50,220 nt of DNA. Origin: Entamoeba invadens IP1. Lineage: Eukaryota > Evosea > Mastigamoebida > Endamoebidae. The stretch is taken from positions 81,740 to 131,959 of the forward strand of contig NW_004191755.1 in assembly GCF_000330505.1 (NCBI RefSeq), in the 5' to 3' direction. Within the stretch, counting starts at the first letter, position 1; each line of letters begins with the position of its first letter. Shown here piece after piece: positions 20,857-32,515 of the stretch. The position numbers and the translations under genes are program-made. The notes under the pieces were generated by a model. It saw only the letters and a program-made list of their open reading frames with translations, made no database searches and was not told the origin of the DNA.

Positions 20857-23800
20857 ATGACTCATAACTATCGTGTATCATTTATTTTCTTTGTATTTTT
20901 CAATGTCGTATTTTCTGCAAACATGATTTGTGAAGTGAGGTATTATGTTTCGGATTCTAGTTGTTTTCTTTGTAACGCTGGATATTACTGTCCAGATGGA
21001 ATTAATAAGTATCCTTGCCAAAAAGGTTATTACTCGAACGATCAAGCCGTAAGCTGTACAATATGCCCAGATGGAAAATACGCACCAAATAACAGTTCTT
21101 CTAGTTGTATCACTTGCGAAGCCGGGACGTATTCTAATGGGGACGAAAAAGAAGTTTGCACCAAATGCTCTGCTGGTACTTATTCGTATTTGGGGTCATC
21201 CAAATGTAGTAATTGTATTGCTGGAACTTATTCCTCATCGGGATCTTCAATTTGTACATCATGTTTAAATGGTTCTTATTCATTGGATGGTGCTTCTAAA
21301 TGTATGCCATGTATTAATACCACATGTGCTACTTGTAATCCAACAAATGGGAAGTGTACTTTATGTTCAGTTGGAAGTGGCTTAATTTCTGATGGAATTT
21401 GTAAAAAATGTGAAGCGGGTTATCACTCAGCTGGTGGTGCTATTTCGTGTACAAAATGTGGTGTTAACCAATATTCTTTTATAGGAAGTGGTTCTTGTAC
21501 CGAATGTAATTCGACTTGCAAAACATGTAATAACACAAATGGAAACTGTCTAAAGTGTTACACAAATTCTTATGTTTCAAATGGTGTTTGTATGACTTGT
21601 CCCGCTGGTCAATATTTTAACATAAATAAATGCTTGGATTGCCAAGATCAAACTTATTCTTCAGCGAACAGTTCTACTTGTTTAAATTGTATTTCATGTG
21701 TAACATGTGACAGAACAAACGGGCATTGCACTTTGTGTGGTAAGGGGCAGTTTATAAATAACACCATTTGCTCCAATTGTCCTTCTGGTACGAATGGAGA
21801 TGGCACCCAATGTACCCCTTGCCAAATCGGATCATATTCAAGTTCTTCTGGAAGTGATAGTTGTACGCTATGTAGTGAGATTTATTATTCAGATATAATG
21901 TCTTCAACTACATGTAAAAAATGCAGCAATTATTGCAATTTATGTGAAATAGAAAGTGGATTATGTTCTTCGTGTAAATCTGGTTGTGTATTATCAGAAA
22001 ACCATTGTTATCCATGTAAGGCTGGAACGCTGGCAATTCAACTAACAAACAAATGTAATGTCTGTCCAGCAGGAACTTATTCATTTATGCAATCAACAAC
22101 GTGTTCAATATGCCAAACAAATACGTATTCACATGGAAATTCATCCCAATGTTTGCAATGCAGTGATAATTGTTCATCTTGTAATAACACAAATGGGAAT
22201 TGCATTACTTGCATTTCTGGGTTTGGATTAGACAAGAAGTTTAATTGTAACATCTGTCCAACCGGAACTTATGCAAATTCAACAAACAATAAATGCCAAC
22301 AATGTGACATTAATACGTACCAATCAAAACAAGGACAAACATTTTGCAATACATGTGATATCAACTGTGAAACGTGTGATAACATCAGTGGTAAATGCCT
22401 CATGTGTTACGCTGGATATGGACTTGGTCATAATGGAAATTGTGAAATTTGTGTTGATGGATATTATTCACTTGGTGGAACTTTATCGTGTTTAGCCTGT
22501 CCAAGTGAGTGTACAAACTGTTGTAGAGAGAGTGGGGAGTGCACATCATGTCAGTCTGGGTTTAAGCAAATAATAAACCAAACCACCGGAAATGAAGAGT
22601 GTGTCTCATGTTCATTAAATAATAATTGTTCTTCATGTGATTTGAATGTAAATGAAACTGAGAGAAACTGTATTGAGTGTGTAAGTGGGTATTACTTGGA
22701 AGATAACAAGTGCAAAGAGTGTTCACAAATAACAAATTGTGTACAGTGCTCATTTAAAAACAAAGATTGTTTGGCATGTTCTAATGACTTAGTTACAACT
22801 GGTGATGGATGTATTTCATGTGAAGAAGGCAAAGTTAAAGTCACTTCCAATGTGTGTGTAAGTTGTTTTGATTTAATTCAAAATTGCCAACTATGTAAAT
22901 ATAACAACGGGATACAAACATGTTTAAAATGTTTTGCGCCGTATGTTATAAATGATATGACATCTGAGTGTGTTTTTGCATATTCAAACACAACACATTA
23001 TAATTATGAAGAATCGAAAGAAGATGTCAATGATGTTGGCTGTCTGCATCAAGTAAATTCTTCGTGTTTTATGTGTGATGAAGATCACATTTTAGTCAAT
23101 AAAGAATGCATTGAAAAACAAAATGAAATTTGCTTTGATTATTCGTTGAAAACATGCGACAACTGTACCGAGAACATCATCACAACAAACGGAAATTGTT
23201 CAATTGAAAATACATGCAAATACCAACTCAGTCAATACAACCAGACTAATTGTTTGATATACAATAATGACACACAAGTAGGCATCAAAGTCGACAACTG
23301 CAAATACACTCAAAACGAGTTTTGTTATATGGCGGACGACGGATATTACACAACATTAAAAAACAATGGATTAACTGCAAATTGTGACAATGCAAAGATC
23401 TGTCAAAATGTTAATAATAATACAGTCGACATATCATGTAAAAGTGACTTTGTAATAACATCAAATTCTTTTTGTTCACAAGACACAAATTGTGTTAATT
23501 ATAATGGGAGTGTGTGCACAACATGTAACTCAAAATATCACATAGAAAATGGTGGATGTGTTTCTAATGATAAAGAGTGTGCGATCAAAACAAAGAGATT
23601 TGCATCGTGTGTGAAAACAAAATGACAGTTGATAGCAAATGTATTTCAACTGATATAATTAATTGTAAAGAATTTGTTGGTGGTGTTTGTAAACAATGCG
23701 AAGACGATTATTACAAAGACATGACTGGGTGTTTGCCAATAAGAGAAAAATATTTAGATTGTGAGCATGTGAATGTTGTGTTGTCGTCGTGTTTAGAGTG

Positions 23801-25919
23801 TAAAAAATCCTTTGTTCTTGTCGACAATTCATGTGTTGAAAACGATATAAACAAAAACACAACAAAAACATTTGATTTCCAAGCATCGAGTGAAATAGCA
23901 AACAACTGTGTGCTAAGAAGTTCAAAGGGTTGTTTGCGTTGTTGTGATGGGTATTACATACTTAACTCACTTTGTGTAAAATGTGAATACCCGTGTACAC
24001 AATGCTCGAATTTGACATATTGCACAAAGTGTGATTCATATTCATACACCAAGAATGGCAAATGTATTGAAATAAATGAGTTATTAAGTACGTGTGATGT
24101 GATGATGTCCACATACGAAGGGTGTGTTGCTTGCAAAGACGGGTACATGCGATCTTCTGATGGCAAGCAATGTGTTGTGTGTGACACGTCGTGTGCAACG
24201 TGTTCCAATGATGGTGATTGTGTGATTTGCAGTGATGGATATTACAGAACGCCAAACAACAACACAAAGCTGTGCAACACACAGACAGACTTGAACAACT
24301 GTTTGAACAAGACGACGAGTGGGTGTACATTATGTGAAGGTGGTTTTGCACTGAAAGACAATTTGTGTTACAAATGTGGTAAAAACTGCACTTTATGTGA
24401 TGACACTTATGAGTGTTCAGAGTGTGCTGCAAACAACATTTTAAAAGACGGCGTGTGTATTCACTTCTCACAGATACCAAATTGTATTTCATCACAAAAT
24501 TCCCTTTGTTGGAAGTGTGCAAATGGCTACAAGTTAAGTGCTGACAAAATTGAGTGTTTTGTAAACACGAATTATGGTGTTGTTATTGGCTTTCCTATTG
24601 CATGTGTTGTTGTGTTTGTAATTGTCATAATTGCAATAGTAACCGTTGTACTCCTATTGGTCTTTCAAAAGAAAGACAACAAAGACGCCGAAAATGTATG
24701 TGTTTTCAATATGAGTCGCTCCAATATTGTGATGACTAAACTTGATGGCGAAATTCTTTCAAACAAACAAGAAATATCATTTGGTGGTGACAACGACAAG
24801 ATTCACATTGAGTATGAAAGTCGTGAATTGTTGTGTGTTGGCAACTCGTCAAAAGGAAATGTGAAAATCCAAATCACAACAAAAGACAAATGCGACAAAT
24901 ACACAATTCGCACAGAACCACAAATAGTGACTTTAAAAAAAGGATTTGCATGCGAATTTGAAGTCTTTTTAACACCACTTTGCACTATGGATTTGAGTGA
25001 CGAAATTGTTATTATCTCACTCAACTTAAACAGTGGAAAACAACAAGCAACAACAATTCATATTAATGGACAAGTGGAGAACTCAACACATCTTGACTCA
25101 GACGAATTAAAAGAAGAGAAGAAAATAGGCGAGGGGTCTTTTGGAATAGTCTTCAAAGGAAAATATCGAGGAAACATTGTTGCCATAAAAAAAATGAAAA
25201 TAGGCTCAGGTGATAATTCACAAATAGACGAATTTAAGAAGGAAGTTGCGATGTTGGACAAATTTCGAAGTGATTATATCGTCCACTTCTATGGAGCTGT
25301 GTTTATACTTAACAAAATTTGTATGGTCACTGAATTTGCACCTTTTGGTTCATTAAAAGACGTTTTAAAAAGCAAAAGACTACAAGAAATAGTTATGAAG
25401 TTGCGAGTCAAATATTGTATTGATGGTGCAAAAGGAATATTTTATTTGCATGAAAATGGGATACTACACAGAGATATCAAACCAGATAATTATCTCATAT
25501 TTTCATTGGATCCAAATGAAAAAGTGAATGCAAAATTGACTGATTTTGGAACAAGTCGAAACATTAATATGATGATGACTAACATGACATTCACGAAAGG
25601 TATTGGAACACCAAAGTACATGGCGCCTGAAATTTTGAATAAAAAACATTACAAGAAACCAGCTGATGTTTACTCATTTGCTGTTTCAATGTTTGAAATC
25701 ATCACATGGAATGAAGTGTTCAAGAAGGAAGATAGTAGATTCAAATATGCGTGGGATATAGCAGACTTTATTAGTGCAGGTAATAGGCTTGTTATTCCAA
25801 AAGAAGTTCCTGATGAAATGGCCAAAGTGATTAAAACAAGTTGGGCACAAGAAGAACATAACAGAATGAAAATAGAAGAAATCAAAGAATTGATAGAGCA
25901 GTACTATACTAAATTATAA
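20857..25919 (+). CDS. Receptor-like transmembrane kinase (TMK) with a one-base frameshift
   Basis: Two overlapping frames form one gene. Frame 1 runs from ATG 20857 to TGA 23625, frame 2 (no ATG of its own, only a GTG at 23577) to TAA 25919. At 23586 the reading must change by one base: ECAI continues as QNKEICIVCENKMTVDSK in the second frame, matching DCLIQNKDVCISCNNKMTVEGK in the divergent TMK. One extra base there would give 1,687 residues. Order: signal peptide 1-20, GTYSSxGSSxCxxC units to about 170, mixed CxxC modules to about 1235, membrane helix about 1240-1270, MSP/ASH-like domain about 1278-1406, TKL-like kinase from 1424 (GEGSFGIVFKG, AIKK, HRDIKPDN, DFG, YMAPE all present). The intact kinase suggests a sequencing error or a very recent lesion. 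Confidence 0.85.
24053..24172. repeat. Conversion-like tract shared with 15781-15900 (inverted)
   Basis: Partner of the tract in the divergent TMK: 116 of 120 bases agree, and the flanks drop to ordinary paralogue similarity. Confidence 0.85.
25128..25348. repeat. Conversion-like tract shared with 30999-31219 (inverted)
   Basis: 221 bp that match the reverse complement of 30999-31219 at all but one position (A/G in the Lys codon before MKIGSG). It covers the kinase N-lobe from the glycine loop to FAPFG. Identity ends abruptly at both borders. Confidence 0.92.
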
Positions 25920-26071
25920 TTAATATATTTTTTGTATTAATATAATGCTGTGATTTAAATTTCAAATCAAAATTAATTTGAAACTTAAAATGGTTTGTTT
26001 ATCTTTTTCAATATATTTTTTATTTGTGTTTGAAATCTATAAAACTTAAAATAACTAAAAAAGAACGTTTG

Positions 26072-28054
26072 ATGTCATCACGACTCGAATGGGTTTATCT
26101 GATGAACGTTGCAATGTATTTGAATACTAAAATGGCAATTTCGAATTTTCTTTTTGTTAATAAAAAGTGTCAAAATGCTTTTAAATATCTTAAAAGATCT
26201 CCCGTGTTTGTAGAACATATCACCTATATGTGGTACATTTCACATTTTAGTCCGAACACAATTAATTTGGGTAACGCTAGGCTTCCAGTTTCTTGTATTC
26301 CTGATAATATTAAAATATGGCGGTACCCCAACTTCATGTATGACTTTTCCATTGGTTTAGTAACTGACACATTTCTTTGTAAAACAGTTCCTAAAATCAC
26401 CACATTTTTCATTCAAAATTATAGAGGTAATAAAATTAACTATGACGCAAAATTGTTTGATTAACTTTTTGAAGCAGCGCCATATTTTCAGCGACTTGAA
26501 ACACTAGAAGGTGATGTAGAAGTGGTGGCTGTATTCTTGACATATTACACTTATAACGGTCAAAACAAGTACAATCGTTTGAAAAAAATTACAGTTCAAA
26601 GCCGTGTAAATACGAATGAAGGTGTGTTTGAAAACACGTTTAAATGTTTTGACACGATAAGACTTTGTATTGATAGAAATAAAACTGTTGTTCACGCATT
26701 AGTTATAAGTTATAATGATACTAAAGACTTTGTAAAATTAATAGAACAGTTTCGTGAAATAAAATTCTACAACGCATATATCGCATGTGATGGTATTTTT
26801 GAAAATAATAATGTTTTCGTTGCTCAGAAGGGACGAATATCAATATATGGCCTTCCTCGAGAGAACATAACTACTATTTTGAATAAAACAGCAACAACCG
26901 CAGTTTATCATATTTATGCCGAAGGAGTAAAAGAAGTATGGAGTCTTCCTGAAAGTGTAAAAGAATACACTTTAAGTATGACTTTTTATAATAAATATTA
27001 TTACCAGTTCAATGCGGATACCACGTATCTCAAAAAATTGAAAATTACAAATAACGTGAATAATGTGGTCTTTATTAACGTTTTCCTTTTTCTTGAAATA
27101 CTCGAAATTGAAGAATCCAAAAATATATTATTTGGAGTAGATAGTATTTTTGTAGTATTGGAAGAACTGTACATTAAGTGGTCGAACAGAATCAAAATAA
27201 AAAGTACTTTTGTGAACAAAAGTGTGAAATTAAGTAGTTTCATTTTATCATCAAAAGTGACTGTTTTAAACTCAATGTTAAACGAAAGCCATACAGTCAA
27301 CGTTTGGGGTTGTGAAGACGTGAAATTACACGAAGAAATTAATACTCTAAACATTTATGTGGAAATTTCGAATTGTATAGAAGTGAGGAATAAAACATAT
27401 ACAGGAATAATAGGCAAAAATGATTACATTTCTATGCCAGATAATAAAATCTTTTTTGAGATGAATGACTTTATCTCTCTTTTTTCAGAACTTTTAATTC
27501 AAAGGAACCATTTTGTTATTCGAGAACATGACAATAATGATTATTTAATTGCCATCTCAAGAAATTTCATGGATGAATTGTGTCAATTACCAGTTCAATA
27601 TATTTATAAAAATGAATTATTTGAAGTTTTTGGTGTGAGATATTTTGAGGTAAGAGCGGGGTATGGCTGGTATAATATTGGAGTTCTCGACCAAAAGAAT
27701 TATGAAACATCGAAAAATTGGGATACAGAATTTTCAATTGAATTCTATTGTGGAGATGGATTTGTGTATTCACAATATCTGATAAATAAGAAAATAGAAA
27801 CAGAGACGTTTAAGGATGTAACACATTCAAATGAAATTGGTAAAGTCAATGTGTTTGGGTGTGGTATTGTTAAACAACAATATAATAAGAAACTTGTGTT
27901 CTTCACAGTCAATGGGAAAATTCATAGTCAATTTATCGTCGAAATTGAAGTTTTTGATGCAATTGTTTGCATACGTCAAGCTGAATCGTTTGATATTATC
28001 TATCCATTTGAAGACGGGTACACCTTTGACTTGAAACAAATTATAAAAAATTGA
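26072..28054 (+). pseudogene. SPRY-domain protein gene split by one in-frame TAA
   Basis: Start at ATG 26072; the frame is open upstream only through a TTG. A TAA at 26462-26464 interrupts it, yet the same frame then stays open for 530 codons (LFEAAPYFQRLETLEGDVEVV...) to TGA 28054, with no other defect. The N-terminal 50 residues (RLEWVYLMNVAMYL...ISNFLFVNKKCQNAFKYL) resemble the helical, F-box-like module heading Entamoeba LRR and SPRY families. The middle is a long beta-rich region without a clear signature. The C-terminal part shows a SPRY domain: VRYFEVRAGYGWYNIGVL, a glycine-poor centre, VFGCGIV and LVFFTVNGK. SPRY domains bind protein partners. A dead gene, stop readthrough, or a base-calling error are all possible; the intact second half favours a recent event. 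Confidence 0.65.
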
Positions 28055-28465
28055 TATTTTAATAATTTATAATATTATTTATTTATTTATTTTTTTGATT
28101 TTTACAATGAACCACGACACATCTTTCTATGTTAAATTTACGATATAATATCATACTCTTAATTTATATTGACTCATTATTTTATTTTGTTTTCATAAAA
28201 GTTATAAATTAGTAATATCGGAGGTAAAAATAATATGAAATTTATTTTTTGAGTGTTGTATTAATTATTATAAAATAGTGTTTTAAATATAAAAAACAAC
28301 ATGATTAATTTTAAGTTTTAAATGTGTAATATTTATGAAATCTACAAACAAATACAGATAATGAATAATAAAATAACCAAAAATTGTTTTCACAATAGAT
28401 TGTGTAGTTTTTAAATAAAAGAAAAAACACAATTTAAATTCGTTCAATCTGTATTATTAAAGTTA
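28055..28465. other. Intergenic spacer, no gene seen
   Basis: About 410 bp of AT-rich sequence between the SPRY gene and the small GTPase gene. I see no repeat or open frame that I can support. Confidence 0.5.
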
Positions 28466-29065
28466 ATGGCTAATATTGTTGTTAAAATTGTTGTTCTTGG
28501 AAACAAAGATGTTGGAAAAACAACTCTATTAACAACATACACAACTAAAGAGTTCCCATTACCTTCCAACTTAAAGATATATGATGGTTACAATGTGGAA
28601 CACAAGTTTGATAATGGTGATGGAGTACGCTCTTTATGGGATCCTTGTGTGCCAGGCGGCGAAAGTTTACTCAGCATGAGTTACATGGGAACCAACTGTT
28701 TCATTATATGTTTTTCTCTCGTCGACAAAAAGTCATATCAGGAAGTTGGAAAGACGTGGAAACAAGAAGTTGAAGATTTGGGTGTACCAATATTGTTAGT
28801 TGGGTTGAAGAATGATTTACTAGATACAAATGCTTCTGAAGATAAAATAAAAACGGAAGAGGGAGTTGAACTCGCAAAGAAAATAGGTGCTGTGAAGTAT
28901 CTTGAATGTTCAGCAAAAAACATGACTGATGTTGACCCAATTTTCATGGAAGCTGGTAAAATTGGTGATATTTATAGATTGCATGAATGGAACAAGAAGA
29001 TGATAATGATGAAGAAGATGATGATGATGAGGTGGAGGATAATGATGAGGAGGAGTAATTTTTAA
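28466..29065 (+). CDS. Degenerate Rho-family small GTPase without CAAX tail
   Basis: 199 residues. The fold motifs are in order: G1 LGNKDVGKTTLL (11-22), LWDPCVPGGE at the G3/switch II place (57-66), SMSYMGTNCFIICFSLVDKKSY (70-91, close to the Rho pattern), G4 LVGLKNDLL (111-119) and G5 KYLECSAKN (144-152). The Rho-type stretch EEGVELAKKIGAVKY precedes G5. The catalytic DTAGQE is replaced by DPCVPG, so the residues equal to Gly60 and Gln61 are gone and hydrolysis is expected to be lost. The switch I Thr is not obvious. There is no prenylation motif. The last 24 codons (Met/Lys/Arg-rich) look wrong-framed: one frame over, 28987-29058 reads an Asp/Glu-rich tail ending at TAA 29058. A frame change near 28990 would give an acidic C-terminus. 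Confidence 0.8.
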   Translation: MANIVVKIVVLGNKDVGKTTLLTTYTTKEFPLPSNLKIYDGYNVEHKFDNGDGVRSLWDPCVPGGESLLSMSYMGTNCFIICFSLVDKKSYQEVGKTWKQEVEDLGVPILLVGLKNDLLDTNASEDKIKTEEGVELAKKIGAVKYLECSAKNMTDVDPIFMEAGKIGDIYRLHEWNKKMIMMKKMMMMRWRIMMRRSNF

Positions 29066-29639
29066 TTCAATTACAATTATAAATTAAAAATATATTTAAT
29101 TACACATTATTATTACTAAACCATATATTACTGTTATTTAATTGTATAATATTTTTGTTTTTTTCAATTATGATAGATAATCGATTTGAAACTTTTTATA
29201 TTGTTAGTTTCTTATTGACTAAATCCTTATACAGAATAACTCTCTAATCGAATATTGGCTGTACAAATTAACAACTAATTTGTCTAGAAGAACCCATTAG
29301 TCTTATTGAACCTAGTAGCATCTCAATTTACCAAATTTAAGTCACATTTTCTCGATATTTTATTCAGTTCCATTTTCAAATTTGTAATTTGTCTACTTAC
29401 TAATTATAAACCAAACAACCCAAACCAAAAAACTTTTTTTCTAAAACTTAACAATTAATTTACGAAATGCGCTTTACTAACAACAATGGTTGGTTGTCGG
29501 TGTAAATTGTGTCAACTATTTGTTTTGTTCGTTAATACAATAAACATAAATGTTATAAAAACAGTAAAAATATAAAACTTTTCACGCTACTACCTTTAAA
29601 ACTTGAATATTTTTATTCAAATATGCAAATTACAATTAT

Positions 29640-29780
29640 AGTAAATTAAGAAGACATTTGGTTTCGTTCCCAATTTCAAATAATGACGAACACTCGCTTT
29701 GATACGGTGGATACCGAGTGAGACAGCACCGAAAAAAAGGCTCTGTAAGACACATCAAAACAGTCTTTGTGCATACGTTT
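29640..29780 (-). repeat. Dispersed repeat, copy 1 (partner at 34525-34660), possible coding remnant
   Basis: GTGGATACCGAGTGAGAC (29707-29724) is identical to 34571-34588. Homology continues on both sides: a GAAAAAAAGGCT-like block, a CAGTCTTTGTGCATAC/CGGTCTGTATGTGCAC block, and a TTTGGTTCC-like block upstream. On the minus strand both can be read as VSLGIH-x8-L-x3-GTK-x-N, suggesting decayed coding sequence of an unidentified mobile element. Confidence 0.55.
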
Positions 29781-29802
29781 ATATATATATATATATATAT
29801 TA
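29780..29802. repeat. TA dinucleotide microsatellite
   Basis: An uninterrupted TA run of 23 bases. Confidence 0.95.
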
Positions 29803-30029
29803 CTCGGTCAACTGTACTCAAAAAATATTTTAACTACTTAAACATCTTGTTTAAGCAACATATCGGCGTTTTTGTTTGTGTGTACTTATATCGCTATCAC
29901 ACTTTTAGGTTTTAATAATTAATAATTTCAAAAACGTTTTTATTTGAAAATAAACATGAAATTAATATATATATAAAATTTAATTACGAATAAGTCCGAC
30001 GTTTGACGTTTACTATTCGATCACAACTA

Positions 30030-30067
30030 TTTCTGAATTCGGCTATTGTTGTCGACAAATTCAGAAA
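30030..30067. repeat. Hairpin with a 10 bp stem
   Basis: TTTCTGAATT (30030-30039) pairs with AATTCAGAAA (30058-30067) around an 18-base loop. Function unknown. Confidence 0.5.
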
Positions 30068-30442
30068 ATAAAAAGTATTCATAAATTTTCTTATTATTAT
30101 TTTTCGGGTTAAACTTTTCTGTTTGGCATTGATAAACTGGCCGATTAAATATCTTGACATTGAATAATGTTGGATAAATAATTAAAAATGGTTGAAAGAA
30201 ACAACTGCATTAAGTTGTTTGAATTGGTTAATCAAAACCACATATGTTTTTATTAATTGAATACTTTTTAAATTATGAATAACATCTTAAAAGTTATTTT
30301 TAATTTAAATAACACACAATCGACACATTAAATTATTTTTTTTTATTTTTTACATAAAATAAACACTTTAATACAAAATAAATTGTTTATCTTTTGTATG
30401 TTTTTTAATTAAACCCATAAGTTCAGAAAACGAAAAATAATA

Positions 30443-32515
30443 TTATTGTAACCGTTTAAGCTCATCTATGGCTTCATTTATCGTACACCTTTTTTCTGTC
30501 TCTTGTTTCCAACACTTTTCAATGACATTTTGGAAATTTTTGTCAAGTGTTTTAATAGTCGTTGGTCTTTTACCTGATGCAACGTCATCTGCAACGGTCC
30601 ATGGGTACAAATATATACTTTTAGGATATGCATTATCCCACAATAAGCACTCAAGCATTGTTATAGCAAACGAAAACAAGTCAGCGGGTTTCTTGTAATG
30701 TTCTTTGTTTAATACTTCAGGCGCCATGTATTTTGGAGTACCAATTCCATTGGTGAATGTCATGTTAGTCATCATCATATTCACATTTTTTGCACTTCCA
30801 AAATCAGTCAATTTTGCATTCACTTTTTCATTCAAATTTAAAGAAAACACCAAAATGTTGTCTGGTTTGATGTCTCTATGTAGTATCCCATTTGTGTGTA
30901 AATACTCGATTCCGTTTGCACCATCAAGACATATCTTTACACGTATTTTCATATCAACATCTTCACTCTTTTTGTGTTTCATCAAGTCTTGTAAACTTCC
31001 AAAAGGTGCAAATTCAGTGACCATACAAATTTTGTTAAGTATAAACACAGCTCCATAGAAGTGGACGATATAATCACTTCGAAATTTGTCCAACATCGCA
31101 ACTTCCTTCTTAAATTCGTCTATTTGTGAATTATCACCTGAGCCTATTTTCATCTTTTTTATGGCAACAATGTTTCCTCGATATTTTCCTTTGAAGACTA
31201 TTCCAAAAGACCCCTCGCCAAGTTTTTTTCTTCTTTTAATTCGTCTGGATCAAGATGTGTCGTCATTTTAGTTGTTGCAATCATTTTAATTTCTTTAATA
31301 ACATTCTTTCGGTTTGTAAACGAATTTGCGACCAATATAATATTTTCATCAATTTTAGTTGTCCGATTCAAAGTTAAGAATAATTCGAAATCACAGGCCT
31401 CACCACTTGGTAATACAACTACTTTTGGATTTGAATCAAATACATATTTTTCAATTGTTGCACTTTTTGATGTAATTTGGATTTTCATGTTATGTTTCGA
31501 GGTATTTCCAACGCATAGAAGGTCTCTTTGTTGTGCATCAACATCAATGTCATTACCAAAAATTAATTCGGTTTTATTAACAACAACATTATCGCCTACT
31601 GGAATAAATGAAATATTTGAGCGATTCATTTTGAAAAGTGTTGTTGTTCTTTCAATTTCTTTATATCGCACTCTTCTTTCAATATAAAACACAGCAAACA
31701 CTATCAAAAGGAGAAGAGTTATCAACATACAAATTGCAAATAACACAACAATTAAAAGTACCCACCAGACCGCTTTCTTGTTACATGTAGCGCCATTTTT
31801 ATTTGGGGAATACCAAAATGTGCATTTGGAGCACTTTGAATTAGAAACTTCAAGACATTTTGACACATAAGTTATATCAAGACATTGTTTACTTTCCGTT
31901 AAAATTTTATTATCAACACAAGAAGTACACTTTTCTTGTTGTGTACATGTTGTGCAGTTGTCATGGCACCTTTCACATTCGTTGTTATTGATTGTATAAT
32001 ATCCATTTAAACATTTTGAACATCCGGTTTGTGTGACTTCAACAGCACACCCAATGATACTGTTTTGTGGTAAACACTTACCACTTGTTGTTTTGTAATT
32101 TGTTAAATTGCAAGTCAAACACTCGTCTTTAATATTACACGTTGAACAATTTGAAAGACATTTAATGCAATCTATTCCAACTCGGTAATACCCATTTTTG
32201 CATTGATAACACCCACTAGTTATTGTTGATATTTTTTCACATTTTTCTAATAATTCAATACTCGGCATACATGTGTAATTATCGCCTTGATAATATCCAG
32301 ATTTACACAATAAACACTTCGATTCACTTTCAATACAACTTGTGCAATTCTCAGAACATGGAGAACAGTTTGCATTAGACTAGAAGTATCCTACTTCACA
32401 TAATATGCAGCCATATGTGTTATACAATACACAACTAGTTAAATTTGTTTTTTGAGAAGTTTGAACACACTCTTAGTTTAGCAGTTGTAATCTATGCACT
32501 CGGGCGCTTTAATTG
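30443..32515 (-). pseudogene. Decayed, mosaic TMK pseudogene
   Basis: The 3' half reads as a TMK: CxxC modules (CKSGYYQGDNYTC...), membrane helix WWVLLIVVLFAICMLITLLL near 31700-31780, MSP/ASH-like domain, then a kinase with GEGSFGIV, AIKK, HRDIKPDN, DFG and YMAPE. Defects: one A is missing in a run of seven (T run 31223-31229), shifting DELKEEK out of the kinase frame; a TAG interrupts GYF at about 32380; a TAA and frame changes occur around 32475; no signal peptide or ATG start is found, and Cys-like fragments fade out beyond about 32515. Ectodomain, juxtamembrane and kinase C-lobe resemble the gene at 43293, but 30999-31219 is almost identical to the gene at 25128-25348, so it is a mosaic. 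Truncated at its 5' end. Confidence 0.85.
30999..31219. repeat. Conversion-like tract shared with 25128-25348 (inverted)
   Basis: Partner of the 221 bp tract, one mismatch, inside the pseudogene kinase N-lobe. Confidence 0.92.

Larger units (their letters stand above)
29066..30442. other. 1.4 kb intergenic region with repeat remains
   Basis: No gene seen. It holds a dispersed repeat copy, a TA microsatellite and a hairpin, listed separately. The rest is AT-rich. Confidence 0.55.

Noticed and set aside
23577..23625. Programmed ribosomal frameshift in the TMK
   Set aside because: No slippery heptamer or following structure, and the divergent paralogue has the same protein sequence without any shift.
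26462..26464. TAA decoded as an amino acid
   Set aside because: The other genes here use TAA as a normal terminator; a point mutation or read error is simpler.
29780..29802. TA run as a promoter TATA region
   Set aside because: It is a plain microsatellite with no gene start nearby.
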